Source: Thermoleophilaceae bacterium
GTDB lineage: Bacteria; Actinomycetota; Thermoleophilia; Solirubrobacterales; Thermoleophilaceae
Length of the DNA: 47,362 bases
Assembly (NCBI GenBank): GCA_016929195.1
Contig: JAFGJG010000114.1
Coordinates: 1 to 47,362, forward strand
Reading direction: 5' to 3'
The first letter of the stretch is position 1. Each line of letters begins with the position of its first letter. The translations under genes were made by a program, and so were the position numbers. Below, in pieces: positions 15,466 to 23,011 of the stretch. The notes below the pieces were generated by a model, which ran no database searches, had not been told where the DNA came from, and saw nothing but the letters and a program-made list of their open reading frames with translations.

Positions 15466-16187
15466 CACGCAACGACGGGCGCTCGCCGGCCGACCTGCGC
15501 GAGGTGAGCATCCACCCGGGGTACATGCGCAGCGCCTCGGGCTCGGCGCTGATCGAGGCGGGCGGCACGCGCGTGATCTGCACCGCGAGCGTCGAGGAGT
15601 CGGTCCCGCGCTGGATGGCGGGACAGGGACGGGGGTGGACCACCGCCGAGTACGGGATGCTCCCCGCCTCGACCGGCGAGCGAAAGCGGCGGGACGTCTC
15701 GCGCGGGCGGCCCGACGGCCGCACCGTCGAGATCCAGCGGCTGATCGGCCGCTCGCTGCGCGGCGTGATCGACTTCGAGGGACTGGGCGAGCGCACGGTC
15801 TGGATCGACTGCGACGTCCTCGAGGCGGACGGCGGCACCCGCTGCGCCGCGATCACCGGCGGTTTCGTGGCGCTCGAGCTCGCGCTGCGGCGGCTCGTCT
15901 CCGAGGGCGCGCTCGACAAGGTGCCGCTCAACGGCTCGGTGGCCGCCGTCTCGTGCGGGGTCGTGGACGGCGTCGCCCTCCTCGACCTGGACTACTCGGA
16001 GGACTCGCGCGCGGAGGTCGACGCCAACGTGGTGATGACGGGCGACGGCGGCCTCGTGGAGGTCCAGGCGACCGCCGAGCGCACACCGCTGTCGCGAGCC
16101 TCGCTCGACGAGCTGCTGGCGCTCGGCGCCGCCGGGATCGAGCGCCTGCGCGAGGCCCAGCGGGCTGCCGTGGCGGCGGCCGGGTAG
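15462..16187 (+). CDS. rph: ribonuclease PH
   Basis: A protein of 241 residues, standard for RNase PH. It has NDGRSPADLREVSI, TRVICTASVEESVPRWM, AEYGMLPASTGERKRR and EIQRLIGRSLRGVID, and then a WIDCDVLEADGGTRCAAITGG block that holds the phosphate- and metal-binding residues. It trims tRNA 3' ends phosphorolytically in the cytoplasm. It is translationally coupled to murI (ATGA) and precedes rdgB, a common murI-rph-rdgB order in actinobacteria. Confidence 0.96.
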   Translation: MTRNDGRSPADLREVSIHPGYMRSASGSALIEAGGTRVICTASVEESVPRWMAGQGRGWTTAEYGMLPASTGERKRRDVSRGRPDGRTVEIQRLIGRSLRGVIDFEGLGERTVWIDCDVLEADGGTRCAAITGGFVALELALRRLVSEGALDKVPLNGSVAAVSCGVVDGVALLDLDYSEDSRAEVDANVVMTGDGGLVEVQATAERTPLSRASLDELLALGAAGIERLREAQRAAVAAAG

Positions 16188-16198
16188 CGAGGCGCGAA

Positions 16199-16828
16199 GT
16201 GCGGGCGGTCCTGGCCACCCGTAACGAGCACAAGCTGCGCGAGCTGTCGGAGCTCCTGCGGCGCGTGGACCTCGAGCCGCTGCCGGCGGACGTCCAGCTG
16301 CCGCCGGAGACCGGCACGACGTTCGCCGACAACGCCCTGGTGAAGGCGCGCGTGGCGGCGATCGCCACGGGCCTGCCCGCGATCGCCGACGACTCGGGCA
16401 TCGAGGCCGCCGCCCTCGGCGGCGCGCCGGGCGTGTGGTCGGCCCGCTACGCCGGCGACGACGCGACCGACGAGGAGAACCTCGAGAAGCTCATGCGCGA
16501 GGTCCCGCCCGACGATCGCCGCGTCAGCTACGTCTGCGCGCTGGTCTACGTCGAGCCGGGCGGCCGCGAGGAGATCGTCCACGGGCGCTGCGACGGCGTG
16601 CTGGCCGAGGAGCAGCGCGGAAGCGGCGGCTTCGGGTACGACCCGGCCTTCGTGCCGGACGACCTGGGCGACGGCCGCACGATGGCCGAGCTGGATCAGG
16701 GCGAGAAGGACGCGATCAGCCACCGCGGCCGGGCGGCGCGGGCGCTCGCCCGCAGGCTGGAGGACCTCCAGGACGCCGACAGCGAGGCGGTCGGCAGGCG
16801 GATCCGCCGCCGGAGGCGGCTCCCGTGA
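16199..16828 (+). CDS. rdgB: XTP/dITP diphosphatase (HAM1/RdgB)
   Basis: A protein of 209 residues from GTG 16199. VLATRNEHKLREL is the substrate-binding signature, LPAIADDSGIEAAALGGAPG carries the metal-binding acidic residues, and GGFGYDPAF the base-recognition loop. It hydrolyses non-canonical purine triphosphates to monophosphates and keeps ITP and XTP out of nucleic acids. The final 20 residues (rich in Arg) extend beyond the family core. A GAGG element lies about 8 nt before the start. The TGA overlaps the next gene's GTG. Confidence 0.95.
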   Translation: MRAVLATRNEHKLRELSELLRRVDLEPLPADVQLPPETGTTFADNALVKARVAAIATGLPAIADDSGIEAAALGGAPGVWSARYAGDDATDEENLEKLMREVPPDDRRVSYVCALVYVEPGGREEIVHGRCDGVLAEEQRGSGGFGYDPAFVPDDLGDGRTMAELDQGEKDAISHRGRAARALARRLEDLQDADSEAVGRRIRRRRRLP

Positions 16829-17769
16829 GCCAGCGGAGCAGGCTCGCCGGCGCCGCCGCGGCAACCACGCGGGCGGTCGGGCCGGACGCCCAGATGCCGC
16901 GCAAGGACAGCGCCGCCGCGGTGTCGATCGCCTCGAACGCGATCCTGATCGTGCTGAAGCTGGCGGCCGCGGCGATCACGGGCTCGATCGCGATCCTCAC
17001 GGAGGCCGCGCACTCAAGCATCGACCTGATCGCCTCGGTCGTCGCCTTCTACTCGGTGCGCAAGGCGGACGAGCCCGCCGACGAGGACCATCCGTACGGC
17101 CACCAGAAGGTGGAGAACCTGGCCGCGGCGATCGAGGGGATGCTGATCCTCGTCGGCGCCGGCGTGATCGTGTTCGAGTCGGTGCGCCGGCTCGCGCAGG
17201 GCTCCGAGGTCGAGTCGATCGGGATCGGCATCGCGGTGATCGCGTTCTCGGCGGTCGCCAACCTCGTGGTCTCGGGCTACCTGTACCGGCGGGCGAAGGC
17301 CACCGACTCGCCGGCGCTCGAGGGCGACGCCGCGCACCTGCGCGCCGACGCGTTCACCTCGACCGGTGTCCTGGCCGGGCTGGCCATGGTCGAGATCACG
17401 GGCGTCCAGGCCTTCGACCCGGTCACCGCGCTGCTCGTGGCGGCGGCGATCGTGTTCTCGGGCCTGCGGATCCTGAACCGGTCGTCGCGGGCGCTCGTGG
17501 ACGAGACGCTGCCCCCGGAGGAGCTGGACGCGGTCCGCCAGGCGATCGAGGACCACGGCGCGCGCGAGGTGGTGAGCTTCCACAAGCTGCGCGCCCGGCG
17601 GGCCGGGAGCCGCCGCCACGTGGACCTGCACGTGCAGTTCACCGAGGGAACGAGCCTGCGGCGCGCGCACGAGATCAGCCACGAGCTCCAGGCCGCGATC
17701 GGCAAGCGGCTGCGCGGGGCCGACGTGCTCATCCACCTCGAGCCCGAGGACCGCGCGAGGCAGCGCTAG
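16825..17769 (+). CDS. cation diffusion facilitator transporter
   Basis: A protein of 314 residues, starting at a GTG overlapping the rdgB stop. There are about six membrane helices between residues 25 and 215, with metal-site motifs EAAHSSIDLIAS (H-x3-D, helix 2) and HLRADAFTS (H-x3-D, helix 5), followed by a cytoplasmic ferredoxin-like C-terminal domain. It would export Zn2+, Fe2+ or Mn2+ by proton antiport at the cytoplasmic membrane. The H-D/H-D site is usual for zinc-type members, though metal preference is uncertain. Its TAG stop shares a CTAG with the minus-strand small gene. Confidence 0.9.
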   Translation: MSQRSRLAGAAAATTRAVGPDAQMPRKDSAAAVSIASNAILIVLKLAAAAITGSIAILTEAAHSSIDLIASVVAFYSVRKADEPADEDHPYGHQKVENLAAAIEGMLILVGAGVIVFESVRRLAQGSEVESIGIGIAVIAFSAVANLVVSGYLYRRAKATDSPALEGDAAHLRADAFTSTGVLAGLAMVEITGVQAFDPVTALLVAAAIVFSGLRILNRSSRALVDETLPPEELDAVRQAIEDHGAREVVSFHKLRARRAGSRRHVDLHVQFTEGTSLRRAHEISHELQAAIGKRLRGADVLIHLEPEDRARQR

Positions 17770-17909
17770 TCGATCAGGTTGACGGCGGCCGCCGCGCCCA
17801 CGGCGAGCAGGCAGCCCATGTAGCCGTAGTAGCCGTCCAGGAGGAGCAGCAGGGCGGCCGCGAGGCAGATGCCGAGCGTCGCCAGCCACGAGATTCGGGA
17901 CAGAGGCAC
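17766..17909 (-). CDS. small two-helix membrane protein
   Basis: A short open frame of 47 residues from GTG 17909 to TAG 17768-17766. The sequence starts PLSRISWLATLGICLAAALL, then LDGYYGYMGCLL and AVGAAAAVNLID. This gives two hydrophobic helices (about 7-24 and 30-44) around a Y-rich turn. It fills the only gap between two plus-strand genes, its composition is clearly membrane-like, and it ends exactly on a shared CTAG with the transporter gene. I do not recognise a family. A non-coding accident cannot be excluded. Confidence 0.55.
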   Translation of the reverse strand: MPLSRISWLATLGICLAAALLLLLDGYYGYMGCLLAVGAAAAVNLID

Positions 17910-17914
17910 GCCGC

Positions 17915-17920
17915 TATTCT
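17915..17920 (+). promoter_or_regulatory. -10 box for a leaderless start at 17928
   Basis: TATTCT ends 7 nt before ATG 17928, with no ribosome-binding site between. This is consistent with transcription starting at or next to the A of the start codon. Confidence 0.5.
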
Positions 17921-17927
17921 GACCGCG

Positions 17928-18371
17928 ATGCCGGGCACGCTCACTCCGGAGCGGACCGCGGCTCGTCTCTGCGAGCTCTCGACCGACGCTCGCGCGGCGG
18001 TCCTGGTCGACGCGGCCGGCTCCCTCGCAGGCGCCGGTGACCTCGATCCCGAGCGGGCGCGCGCGCTCGGCGAGCTCGCCGTGAAGCTGTTCGAGGCGGT
18101 GGACCGCGCACCGCGGGCGGACGGCGTGGAGCCCCCCGAGCAGGTCGAGGCGCAGGTGGAGGGCGGCGTGGTCTACGCCACCCGCAACCCGCGCTGGACG
18201 CTCGCGGTGGTGGCCCGCCGCGGCACGCTCTCCTCCCTGATGCTGACCGACCTCCGGTCGGTGCTCGCGGAGCTGGAGGGCGGCCCTGAGATCCGGACGT
18301 CGGTCAGCACCGCCACGGCGGAGGACCTGCCCGACCCGCCGGTGCCCGAGCTCGACCCGGAGCAGGCGTGA
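17928..18371 (+). CDS. conserved-looking hypothetical, first gene of the tldD/E operon
   Basis: A protein of 147 residues. No signal peptide or membrane segment is seen. An N-terminal helical part (about 8-60) is followed by an alpha/beta stretch with VVYATRNPRWTLAVVARRG and SSLMLTDLRSVLAELEGG, and the C-terminal 25 residues are acidic and proline-rich. The layout is faintly like a roadblock/LC7 domain, but I cannot name a family with confidence. It is coupled by GTGA to the next small gene and thereby to tldD and tldE. A leaderless -10 precedes it. Confidence 0.7.
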   Translation: MPGTLTPERTAARLCELSTDARAAVLVDAAGSLAGAGDLDPERARALGELAVKLFEAVDRAPRADGVEPPEQVEAQVEGGVVYATRNPRWTLAVVARRGTLSSLMLTDLRSVLAELEGGPEIRTSVSTATAEDLPDPPVPELDPEQA

Positions 18372-18586
18372 AGGAGAAGCGCAAGGGGCCGATCGGGCGC
18401 GCCGCCGGCATCGCCGAGGGCGTGGCCGCGACCGTGCGGAGGATGCAGCGCGACCGCGAGCCGCGCGTGCTCATGTACGACTCGACCGGCTACGCGCGCC
18501 TCCTTCAGCCGGACGCCCGCGGCTACGAGACCGCGCTGGACGTCTCGGAGAGCATGGTTCGCGTGGTCGACGGTCTCGAGCCGTGA
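18368..18586 (+). CDS. small hypothetical protein between two coupled genes
   Basis: A protein of 72 residues. The N-terminal third is strongly basic (KEKRKGPIGRAAG) and helical, and a middle part reads VLMYDSTGYARLLQPDARGY. The C-terminus is acidic. It starts at a GTG overlapping the upstream stop and its own TGA overlaps the tldD GTG, so it is locked between them translationally. I recognise no family. Position suggests a partner, or even a substrate, of the TldD/TldE protease, but nothing in the sequence proves it. Confidence 0.65.
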   Translation: MKEKRKGPIGRAAGIAEGVAATVRRMQRDREPRVLMYDSTGYARLLQPDARGYETALDVSESMVRVVDGLEP

Positions 18587-19971
18587 GCCTCGTCGCTCCC
18601 GACCTGGCGGAGCGGGCGATCGCGCGCGCCCTCGCGAACGGCGGCGACCTCGCCGAGCTGTACGCGGAGGATCGCCAGGGCTTCGCGCTCTCGCTCGACG
18701 AGGGTCGCGTGGAGGCCCCCCAGCGCGGCCGGGAGGCGGGCGCCTGCCTGCGGGTCGTGAAGGGCGACTCGACCTACTACGGCTACGTCGACGGCCTGGC
18801 CGAGCCGGACCTCTTGCGCGTGGCCGACTCGGTGGCCCAGGGCCTCCGCGCGGGGTCCGCGGGCGAGCCCGGGGCGGCGCTGACGGCGGCCGAGCCGGCG
18901 CGCGGCCACCCGGTGGAGACGGCGCCGGGCTCCGTGCCCGCCGGGCGCAAGGCCGAGCTGCTGCGCGCCTGCGAGGAGCACGCCCGCGCGGCCGGTGCCG
19001 AGGTGGCCCAGGTGCGGGTGGGATACGCGGAGTCCCACCGCGCGGTCGAGGTCTTCAACTCGGACGGCCGCGCGGCGGCCGACGACCGCACCCGGCTGCG
19101 GCTGAGCGTCCAGGTCGTGGCGCGCCGCGACGGCAGGGTCGAGACCGGCAGCGACACCCGCGGCGGCCACGCCGGCTTCGAGCTGCTCGAGCACGAGCCG
19201 GAGGAGGTGGCGGCCAGGGCGGCCCGCCGTGCGCTCACCCTGCTCGACGCCGTCGACGCGCCCACCGGACGGCTGCCCGTGGTCGTCGGGAACGGGTTCG
19301 GCGGCGTCCTGCTGCACGAGGCCGTCGGCCACGGGCTCGAGGCGGACGCGGTCCAGAAGGGCGCCAGCATCTACGCGGGCAGGCTCGGCGACCAGCTGGC
19401 GGAGCCGTTCGTGACGGCCTACGACGACGGCTCCCGCCTGAACGAATGGGGCAGCGACGGCATCGACGACGAGGGGACGCCCACGCGCCGTACGACCGTC
19501 ATCGAGGACGGCAGGCTGACCTCCTACCTCTACGACGTGCTGCGCGCCCGCCGCGACGGCGTGGAGTCCACCGGCAACGGGCGGCGCGCCTCCTTCAGGC
19601 ACCTCCCGATCCCGCGCATGACCAACACGTTCTTCGCGCCCGGCGAGGCCACGGCCGACGAGCTCATCGGCGGGGTCGAGCGGGGCCTCTACGCCGTCTC
19701 GTTCGGCGGCGGGCAGGTTGAGCCCGCGACCGGGGACTTCGTGTTCGGCGTGTCCGAGGGGTATCTGATCGAGAACGGCCGCGTGACGGCGCCGGTGCGC
19801 GGGGCGACGCTGATCGGCAACGGCATCCAGGCGCTCGCGGCGGTGGACGGCATCGCCGGCGACCTCGCGATTGCCACCGGCTATTGCGGCAAGGAGGGCC
19901 AGTCGGTGCCCGCCGGCGTCGGCCAGCCGCACGTGCGCATCCGCGAGCTGACCGTCGGCGGGACGGCGTGA
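18583..19971 (+). CDS. tldD: metalloprotease TldD
   Basis: A protein of 462 residues, the usual length. The zinc site is the HEAVGHGLEAD motif with His245, Glu246 and His250 (HE-x3-H), and the third ligand Cys is expected in TGYCGKEGQS near residue 431. The N-terminal half is the usual alpha/beta domain that forms the chamber wall. With TldE it makes a heterodimer that degrades unfolded peptides and, in some bacteria, cleaves leaders from modified peptides such as microcin B17. The start overlaps the previous stop (GTGA), and its stop overlaps the tldE start the same way. Confidence 0.95.
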   Translation: MSLVAPDLAERAIARALANGGDLAELYAEDRQGFALSLDEGRVEAPQRGREAGACLRVVKGDSTYYGYVDGLAEPDLLRVADSVAQGLRAGSAGEPGAALTAAEPARGHPVETAPGSVPAGRKAELLRACEEHARAAGAEVAQVRVGYAESHRAVEVFNSDGRAAADDRTRLRLSVQVVARRDGRVETGSDTRGGHAGFELLEHEPEEVAARAARRALTLLDAVDAPTGRLPVVVGNGFGGVLLHEAVGHGLEADAVQKGASIYAGRLGDQLAEPFVTAYDDGSRLNEWGSDGIDDEGTPTRRTTVIEDGRLTSYLYDVLRARRDGVESTGNGRRASFRHLPIPRMTNTFFAPGEATADELIGGVERGLYAVSFGGGQVEPATGDFVFGVSEGYLIENGRVTAPVRGATLIGNGIQALAAVDGIAGDLAIATGYCGKEGQSVPAGVGQPHVRIRELTVGGTA

Positions 19972-21320
19972 GCGCCGACCTCGAGACCGTCGCCCGGCGT
20001 GCCGTCGAGGCGGCGGCCGCGGCCGGCGCCACCGACGCCGAGGCGTTCGCCGAGGAGGAGGAGAGCAGGCGCATCCGCGTGTACCAGGGCGAGGTCGAGA
20101 GCCTGAGCGACGCCGGGGGCCGCGGCGTGGGGGTGCGCGCGTTCGCCGGCACGCGCTGGGGCTACGCGTACACGACGGACCTCTCGGACGCGGGCCTCGC
20201 GGACGCGGGGGCCGCGGCCTGCGAGGCGGCCGCCGTGGCGGACGAGGACGAGTGGGCCGGGCTCCCGGACGAGTTCGGCACGACGCCGGTCGAGGGGCTC
20301 GCCTCGCCCGAGCTCGCGAGCTGGCCGACGGAGCGGAAGGTCGAGCTGGCGCTGGCCGCGGAGCGCGCAGCGCGTGCGCACGAGGGCGTCAGCCAGGTGG
20401 AGGCCGCCGTCTACTCGGACGTGGACGCCTCGGTGGCGCTCGCGAACTCGCGCGGCTTCGCGGGCTCGTGCGCGGTCACGCAGGCCTGGGCCTACGTGTC
20501 CGCCTTCGCGGGCGAGGGCGCCGACCTGATGACCGGCCTGGGCGTGGCGCTCGGGCGCGACCCGGGAGAGCTCGACCCCGAGGCGATCGGGGCGGAGGCG
20601 GCGAGCCGCGCCCTCGCGCTCGTGGGCGCCCGCCAGCCCGAGAGCCGCCGCTGCCCGGTGGTGCTCGACGCGTTCGTGGCCGCCTCGTTCGTCGGCTTCA
20701 TCGGCGGGATGCTCTCGGCGGACGCCGTGCAGCGCGGGCGCTCGCTGTTCGCCGGCAAGGAGGGCGAGGAGATCGCCGGGCCGGCGCTCGAGCTCGTGGA
20801 CGACGCGACCGACCCGGCGGGGCCGGGCAGCGCCCCCTTCGACGGCGAGGGCTCGCCCACGCGGAGCACGCCGCTCGTCCAGGGCGGCCGGCTCGCCACG
20901 TTCCTGTTCGACGCCCGGACGGCCCGGCGCGCGGACCGCGCGACAACCGCGAGCGCGCGGCGCGGCTCCTACCGCGCCCCGCCCTCGGTCGGGACGTCGA
21001 ACCTCGTCGTGAGCGAGGGCGACGCCGACCTGGACACGCTGCTCGCCGAGGCGGGCGACGGGCTGTACGTGACGGACGTCGCGGGCCTCCACTCGGGGGT
21101 CAACCCGGTGTCCGGCACCTTCTCCGTCGGGGCCTCCGGCATGCTGATCGAGAACGGCCGCCTCGGGGCGCCCGTGAGGGAGCTGACCATCGCCAGCGAC
21201 CTCGTCACGATGCTCCGCGGGGTGGTCCGCGTGGGGGCCCCCGCGCGCTGGGTTCCGCTGGCCGGAAGCGTCAAGACCCCCCCGCTGCTCATCGAAGACA
21301 TGGCAATTTCCGGAGTCTGA
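19968..21320 (+). CDS. tldE: TldE/PmbA, non-catalytic partner of TldD
   Basis: A protein of 450 residues from GTG 19968. It shares the TldD fold (GEVESLSDAGGRGVGVRAFAG; DVAGLHSGVNPVSGTFSVGA; LIENGRLGAPVRELTIA) but lacks the HE-x3-H zinc motif, as expected for TldE. It would pair with TldD and help bind and position peptide substrates. It is the last gene of the operon, and an 88-nt gap with a new ribosome site separates it from the HU gene. Confidence 0.94.
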   Translation: MSADLETVARRAVEAAAAAGATDAEAFAEEEESRRIRVYQGEVESLSDAGGRGVGVRAFAGTRWGYAYTTDLSDAGLADAGAAACEAAAVADEDEWAGLPDEFGTTPVEGLASPELASWPTERKVELALAAERAARAHEGVSQVEAAVYSDVDASVALANSRGFAGSCAVTQAWAYVSAFAGEGADLMTGLGVALGRDPGELDPEAIGAEAASRALALVGARQPESRRCPVVLDAFVAASFVGFIGGMLSADAVQRGRSLFAGKEGEEIAGPALELVDDATDPAGPGSAPFDGEGSPTRSTPLVQGGRLATFLFDARTARRADRATTASARRGSYRAPPSVGTSNLVVSEGDADLDTLLAEAGDGLYVTDVAGLHSGVNPVSGTFSVGASGMLIENGRLGAPVRELTIASDLVTMLRGVVRVGAPARWVPLAGSVKTPPLLIEDMAISGV

Positions 21321-21408
21321 TTGGCTCTAACAAGCCATATCGTCCGCGAGCGTTGTTACGTTCCGGCCGATTCGCGTCAAGACAGATGCCCCCGTTAAGG
21401 AGGAGAAC

Positions 21409-21687
21409 GTGACGAAGGCCGAGTTCGTGGACCAGGTGGCGGACCGCTCCGGCATTGGCAAGGGAGAGGCCGCGAAGGTCGTAGACGGCGTCCTGGACAC
21501 CATCAAGGAGGTCTTGTCGCGTGGCGGCGAGATCAACTTCACCGGTTTCGGCAAGTTCGCCGTGGCCGAGCGTGGTGCCCGCCAGGGAGTGAACCCTCAG
21601 ACCGGCGAGCGGATCCAGATCGCCGCCAGCCGTGTCCCGCGCTTCAGCGCAGGTTCTTCCCTGAAGACCGCCGTAAAGGGCGGCTAG
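21409..21687 (+). CDS. hup: HU family nucleoid protein
   Basis: A protein of 92 residues with the HU/IHF layout: helical MTKAEFVDQVADRSGIGKGEA, then INFTGFGKFAVAERGARQGVNPQTGE, whose RQGVNPQTGE arm carries the DNA-intercalating proline. It coats and bends DNA. This is the short form without the Lys-rich tail seen in mycobacterial HupB. The GTG start has a strong AAGGAGG ribosome site, consistent with high expression. I see no convincing promoter in 21321-21408. pyrF follows after 6 nt. Confidence 0.95.
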   Translation: MTKAEFVDQVADRSGIGKGEAAKVVDGVLDTIKEVLSRGGEINFTGFGKFAVAERGARQGVNPQTGERIQIAASRVPRFSAGSSLKTAVKGG

Positions 21688-21693
21688 GCAGAG

Positions 21694-22599
21694 TTGCATT
21701 TCGCCGACCGGCTCGCGGCGCTCGTAGATGAGCGTCGCAGCCGCGTCGTGCTCGGGCTAGACCCGGACCCCGCGGCACTGTGGCCAGGGACGGCCCAGGC
21801 CACGTCCGGCGACGCGCGCCTGGCGCGCGTGAACACCGCCGAGGCGGTCGTGGATCACTGCCGCGCCGCGATCGTGGCTGCCGGTCCCGCCTGCGTGGCC
21901 GTGAAGCTGCAGCTGGCCTGCTTCGAGCGGCTGGGCGGCCCCGGGTGGGAGGCGCTCGAGCGGACCGTGGCGATCGCCCGCGACCACGGCCTGCTCGTGA
22001 TCGCCGACGGCAAGCGCGGTGACGTGCCGGTCACGGCCAGGGCGTACGCGCAGTCCCTGGTCGGGGAGACGCCGGGCCCGTACGGCCCCGTCCCCGGCCT
22101 CGGGGCGGACGCGTTCACGGCGAACCCGCTGCTGGGGCGGGACGCGCTCGAGCCCCTGCTCGAGGCCGCCGGGGCGGCCGGCGCGGGCTGCTTCGTGCTC
22201 GTCCGGACCTCCAACCCGGGCGCCGCGGAGCTTCAGGACGCGGGGGAGCCGCCGCTCCACGAGCGGCTCGCACTGATCGTGGACGAGCTGGGGGAGGCCG
22301 CGACCGGCGACTCCGGGCTCTCGCTCGTGGGCGCCGTCACGGGCGCGACCGAGCCGCGGCTGCTCGCGCGGCTCCGGGAGCTGATGCCCCGAGCGATCTT
22401 CCTGCTGCCCGGAGTGGGGGCGCAGGGCGGGCGCGTGGAGGATCTCGCCGCCGCCTTCGAGCCGCATCCCGCCGCGGGGCTCGTGACCGCCTCGCGCTCA
22501 ATCGTCAACGCGTACGAGGAGCGCGGCGGGGACCCGGCGCGCGCGGCCGCCGACGCCGCGGAGGAGCTGCGGGTGGCTGCCTGGAGCGTTTCGGCGTAG
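21694..22599 (+). CDS. pyrF: orotidine 5'-phosphate decarboxylase, type 2
   Basis: A protein of 301 residues from TTG 21694. VLGLDPDP opens the barrel, AVKLQLACFERLG follows, and the catalytic IADGKRGDVP (Lys and Asp of the charged D-x-K-x-x-D relay) is near residue 110. FTANPLLGRDAL and VLVRTSNPGA mark the longer actinobacterial type 2 enzyme. It makes UMP from OMP in pyrimidine synthesis. Other pyr genes are absent. The TTG start follows a weak AGGCAGAG, and expression may depend on read-through from hup. A hairpin lies just after the stop. Confidence 0.93.
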   Translation: MHFADRLAALVDERRSRVVLGLDPDPAALWPGTAQATSGDARLARVNTAEAVVDHCRAAIVAAGPACVAVKLQLACFERLGGPGWEALERTVAIARDHGLLVIADGKRGDVPVTARAYAQSLVGETPGPYGPVPGLGADAFTANPLLGRDALEPLLEAAGAAGAGCFVLVRTSNPGAAELQDAGEPPLHERLALIVDELGEAATGDSGLSLVGAVTGATEPRLLARLRELMPRAIFLLPGVGAQGGRVEDLAAAFEPHPAAGLVTASRSIVNAYEERGGDPARAAADAAEELRVAAWSVSA

Positions 22600-22607
22600 T
22601 TGCGGAA

Positions 22608-22628
22608 GCACCCGGCTCGGCCGGGTGC
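22608..22628 (+). terminator. GC hairpin after pyrF
   Basis: GCACCCGG (22608-22615) and CCGGGTGC (22621-22628) form a perfect 8-bp stem with a CTCGG loop. There is no T tract, as is common for terminators in very GC-rich actinobacteria. It lies 8 nt after the pyrF stop. Confidence 0.55.
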
Positions 22629-22672
22629 GCACCGACGACCTCTGTGCTCCCTATCGTTCCGCCGGGAGCCAG

Positions 22673-23011
22673 ATGCACCAGACCGGCCATCGCAGCCCCG
22701 CTCGCCTTCTAGCTCCGCTCGCGCTGGTGGCCGTCACCGTGGCGGTCGCGCTGATCGTGGCCGCGTCCGGCGGCAGCGACGACGACGGCGGCGGCGACGC
22801 GGCCGCGAACCGGTCGCAGGACACGGCGCAGACGGCCGACACGACCACGACGGAGGCGCCCCAGCGCCGCACGTACACGGTGAAGACCGGCGACACGCTC
22901 GGCGCGATCGCCGAGAAGACGGGCGTCTCCGTGGAGCGCCTGCAGGAGCTCAATCCCGAGCTCGACCCGCAGGCGCTGCTGTCTGGGCAGAAGATCAACC
23001 TGCGCGAGTGA
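22673..23011 (+). CDS. membrane-anchored LysM domain protein
   Basis: A protein of 112 residues from ATG 22673. A short cytoplasmic N-terminus precedes one membrane helix (about 12-31, LLAPLALVAVTVAVALIVAA), then a Gly/Asp- and Thr-rich linker. The C-terminal LysM domain (about 66-111) carries YTVKTGDTLGAIAEKTGVS and LQELNPELDPQALLSGQKI. LysM binds the GlcNAc backbone of peptidoglycan. It has no enzymatic domain and may anchor or recruit wall enzymes. It is coupled by GTGA to the D,D-carboxypeptidase gene. TATCGT (22652-22657) is a possible -10 giving a leader of under 10 nt. Confidence 0.88.
   Translation: MHQTGHRSPARLLAPLALVAVTVAVALIVAASGGSDDDGGGDAAANRSQDTAQTADTTTTEAPQRRTYTVKTGDTLGAIAEKTGVSVERLQELNPELDPQALLSGQKINLRE

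Noticed and set aside
21321-21408. Promoter for the HU gene
   Set aside because: TTGGCT, TATCGT and TACGTT occur but none are paired with sensible spacing, so no call was made.
20252-21412. Arg/Gly-rich alternative frame over tldE and the HU leader
   Set aside because: It is a same-strand shadow of tldE with a composition typical of GC bias and without a ribosome site.
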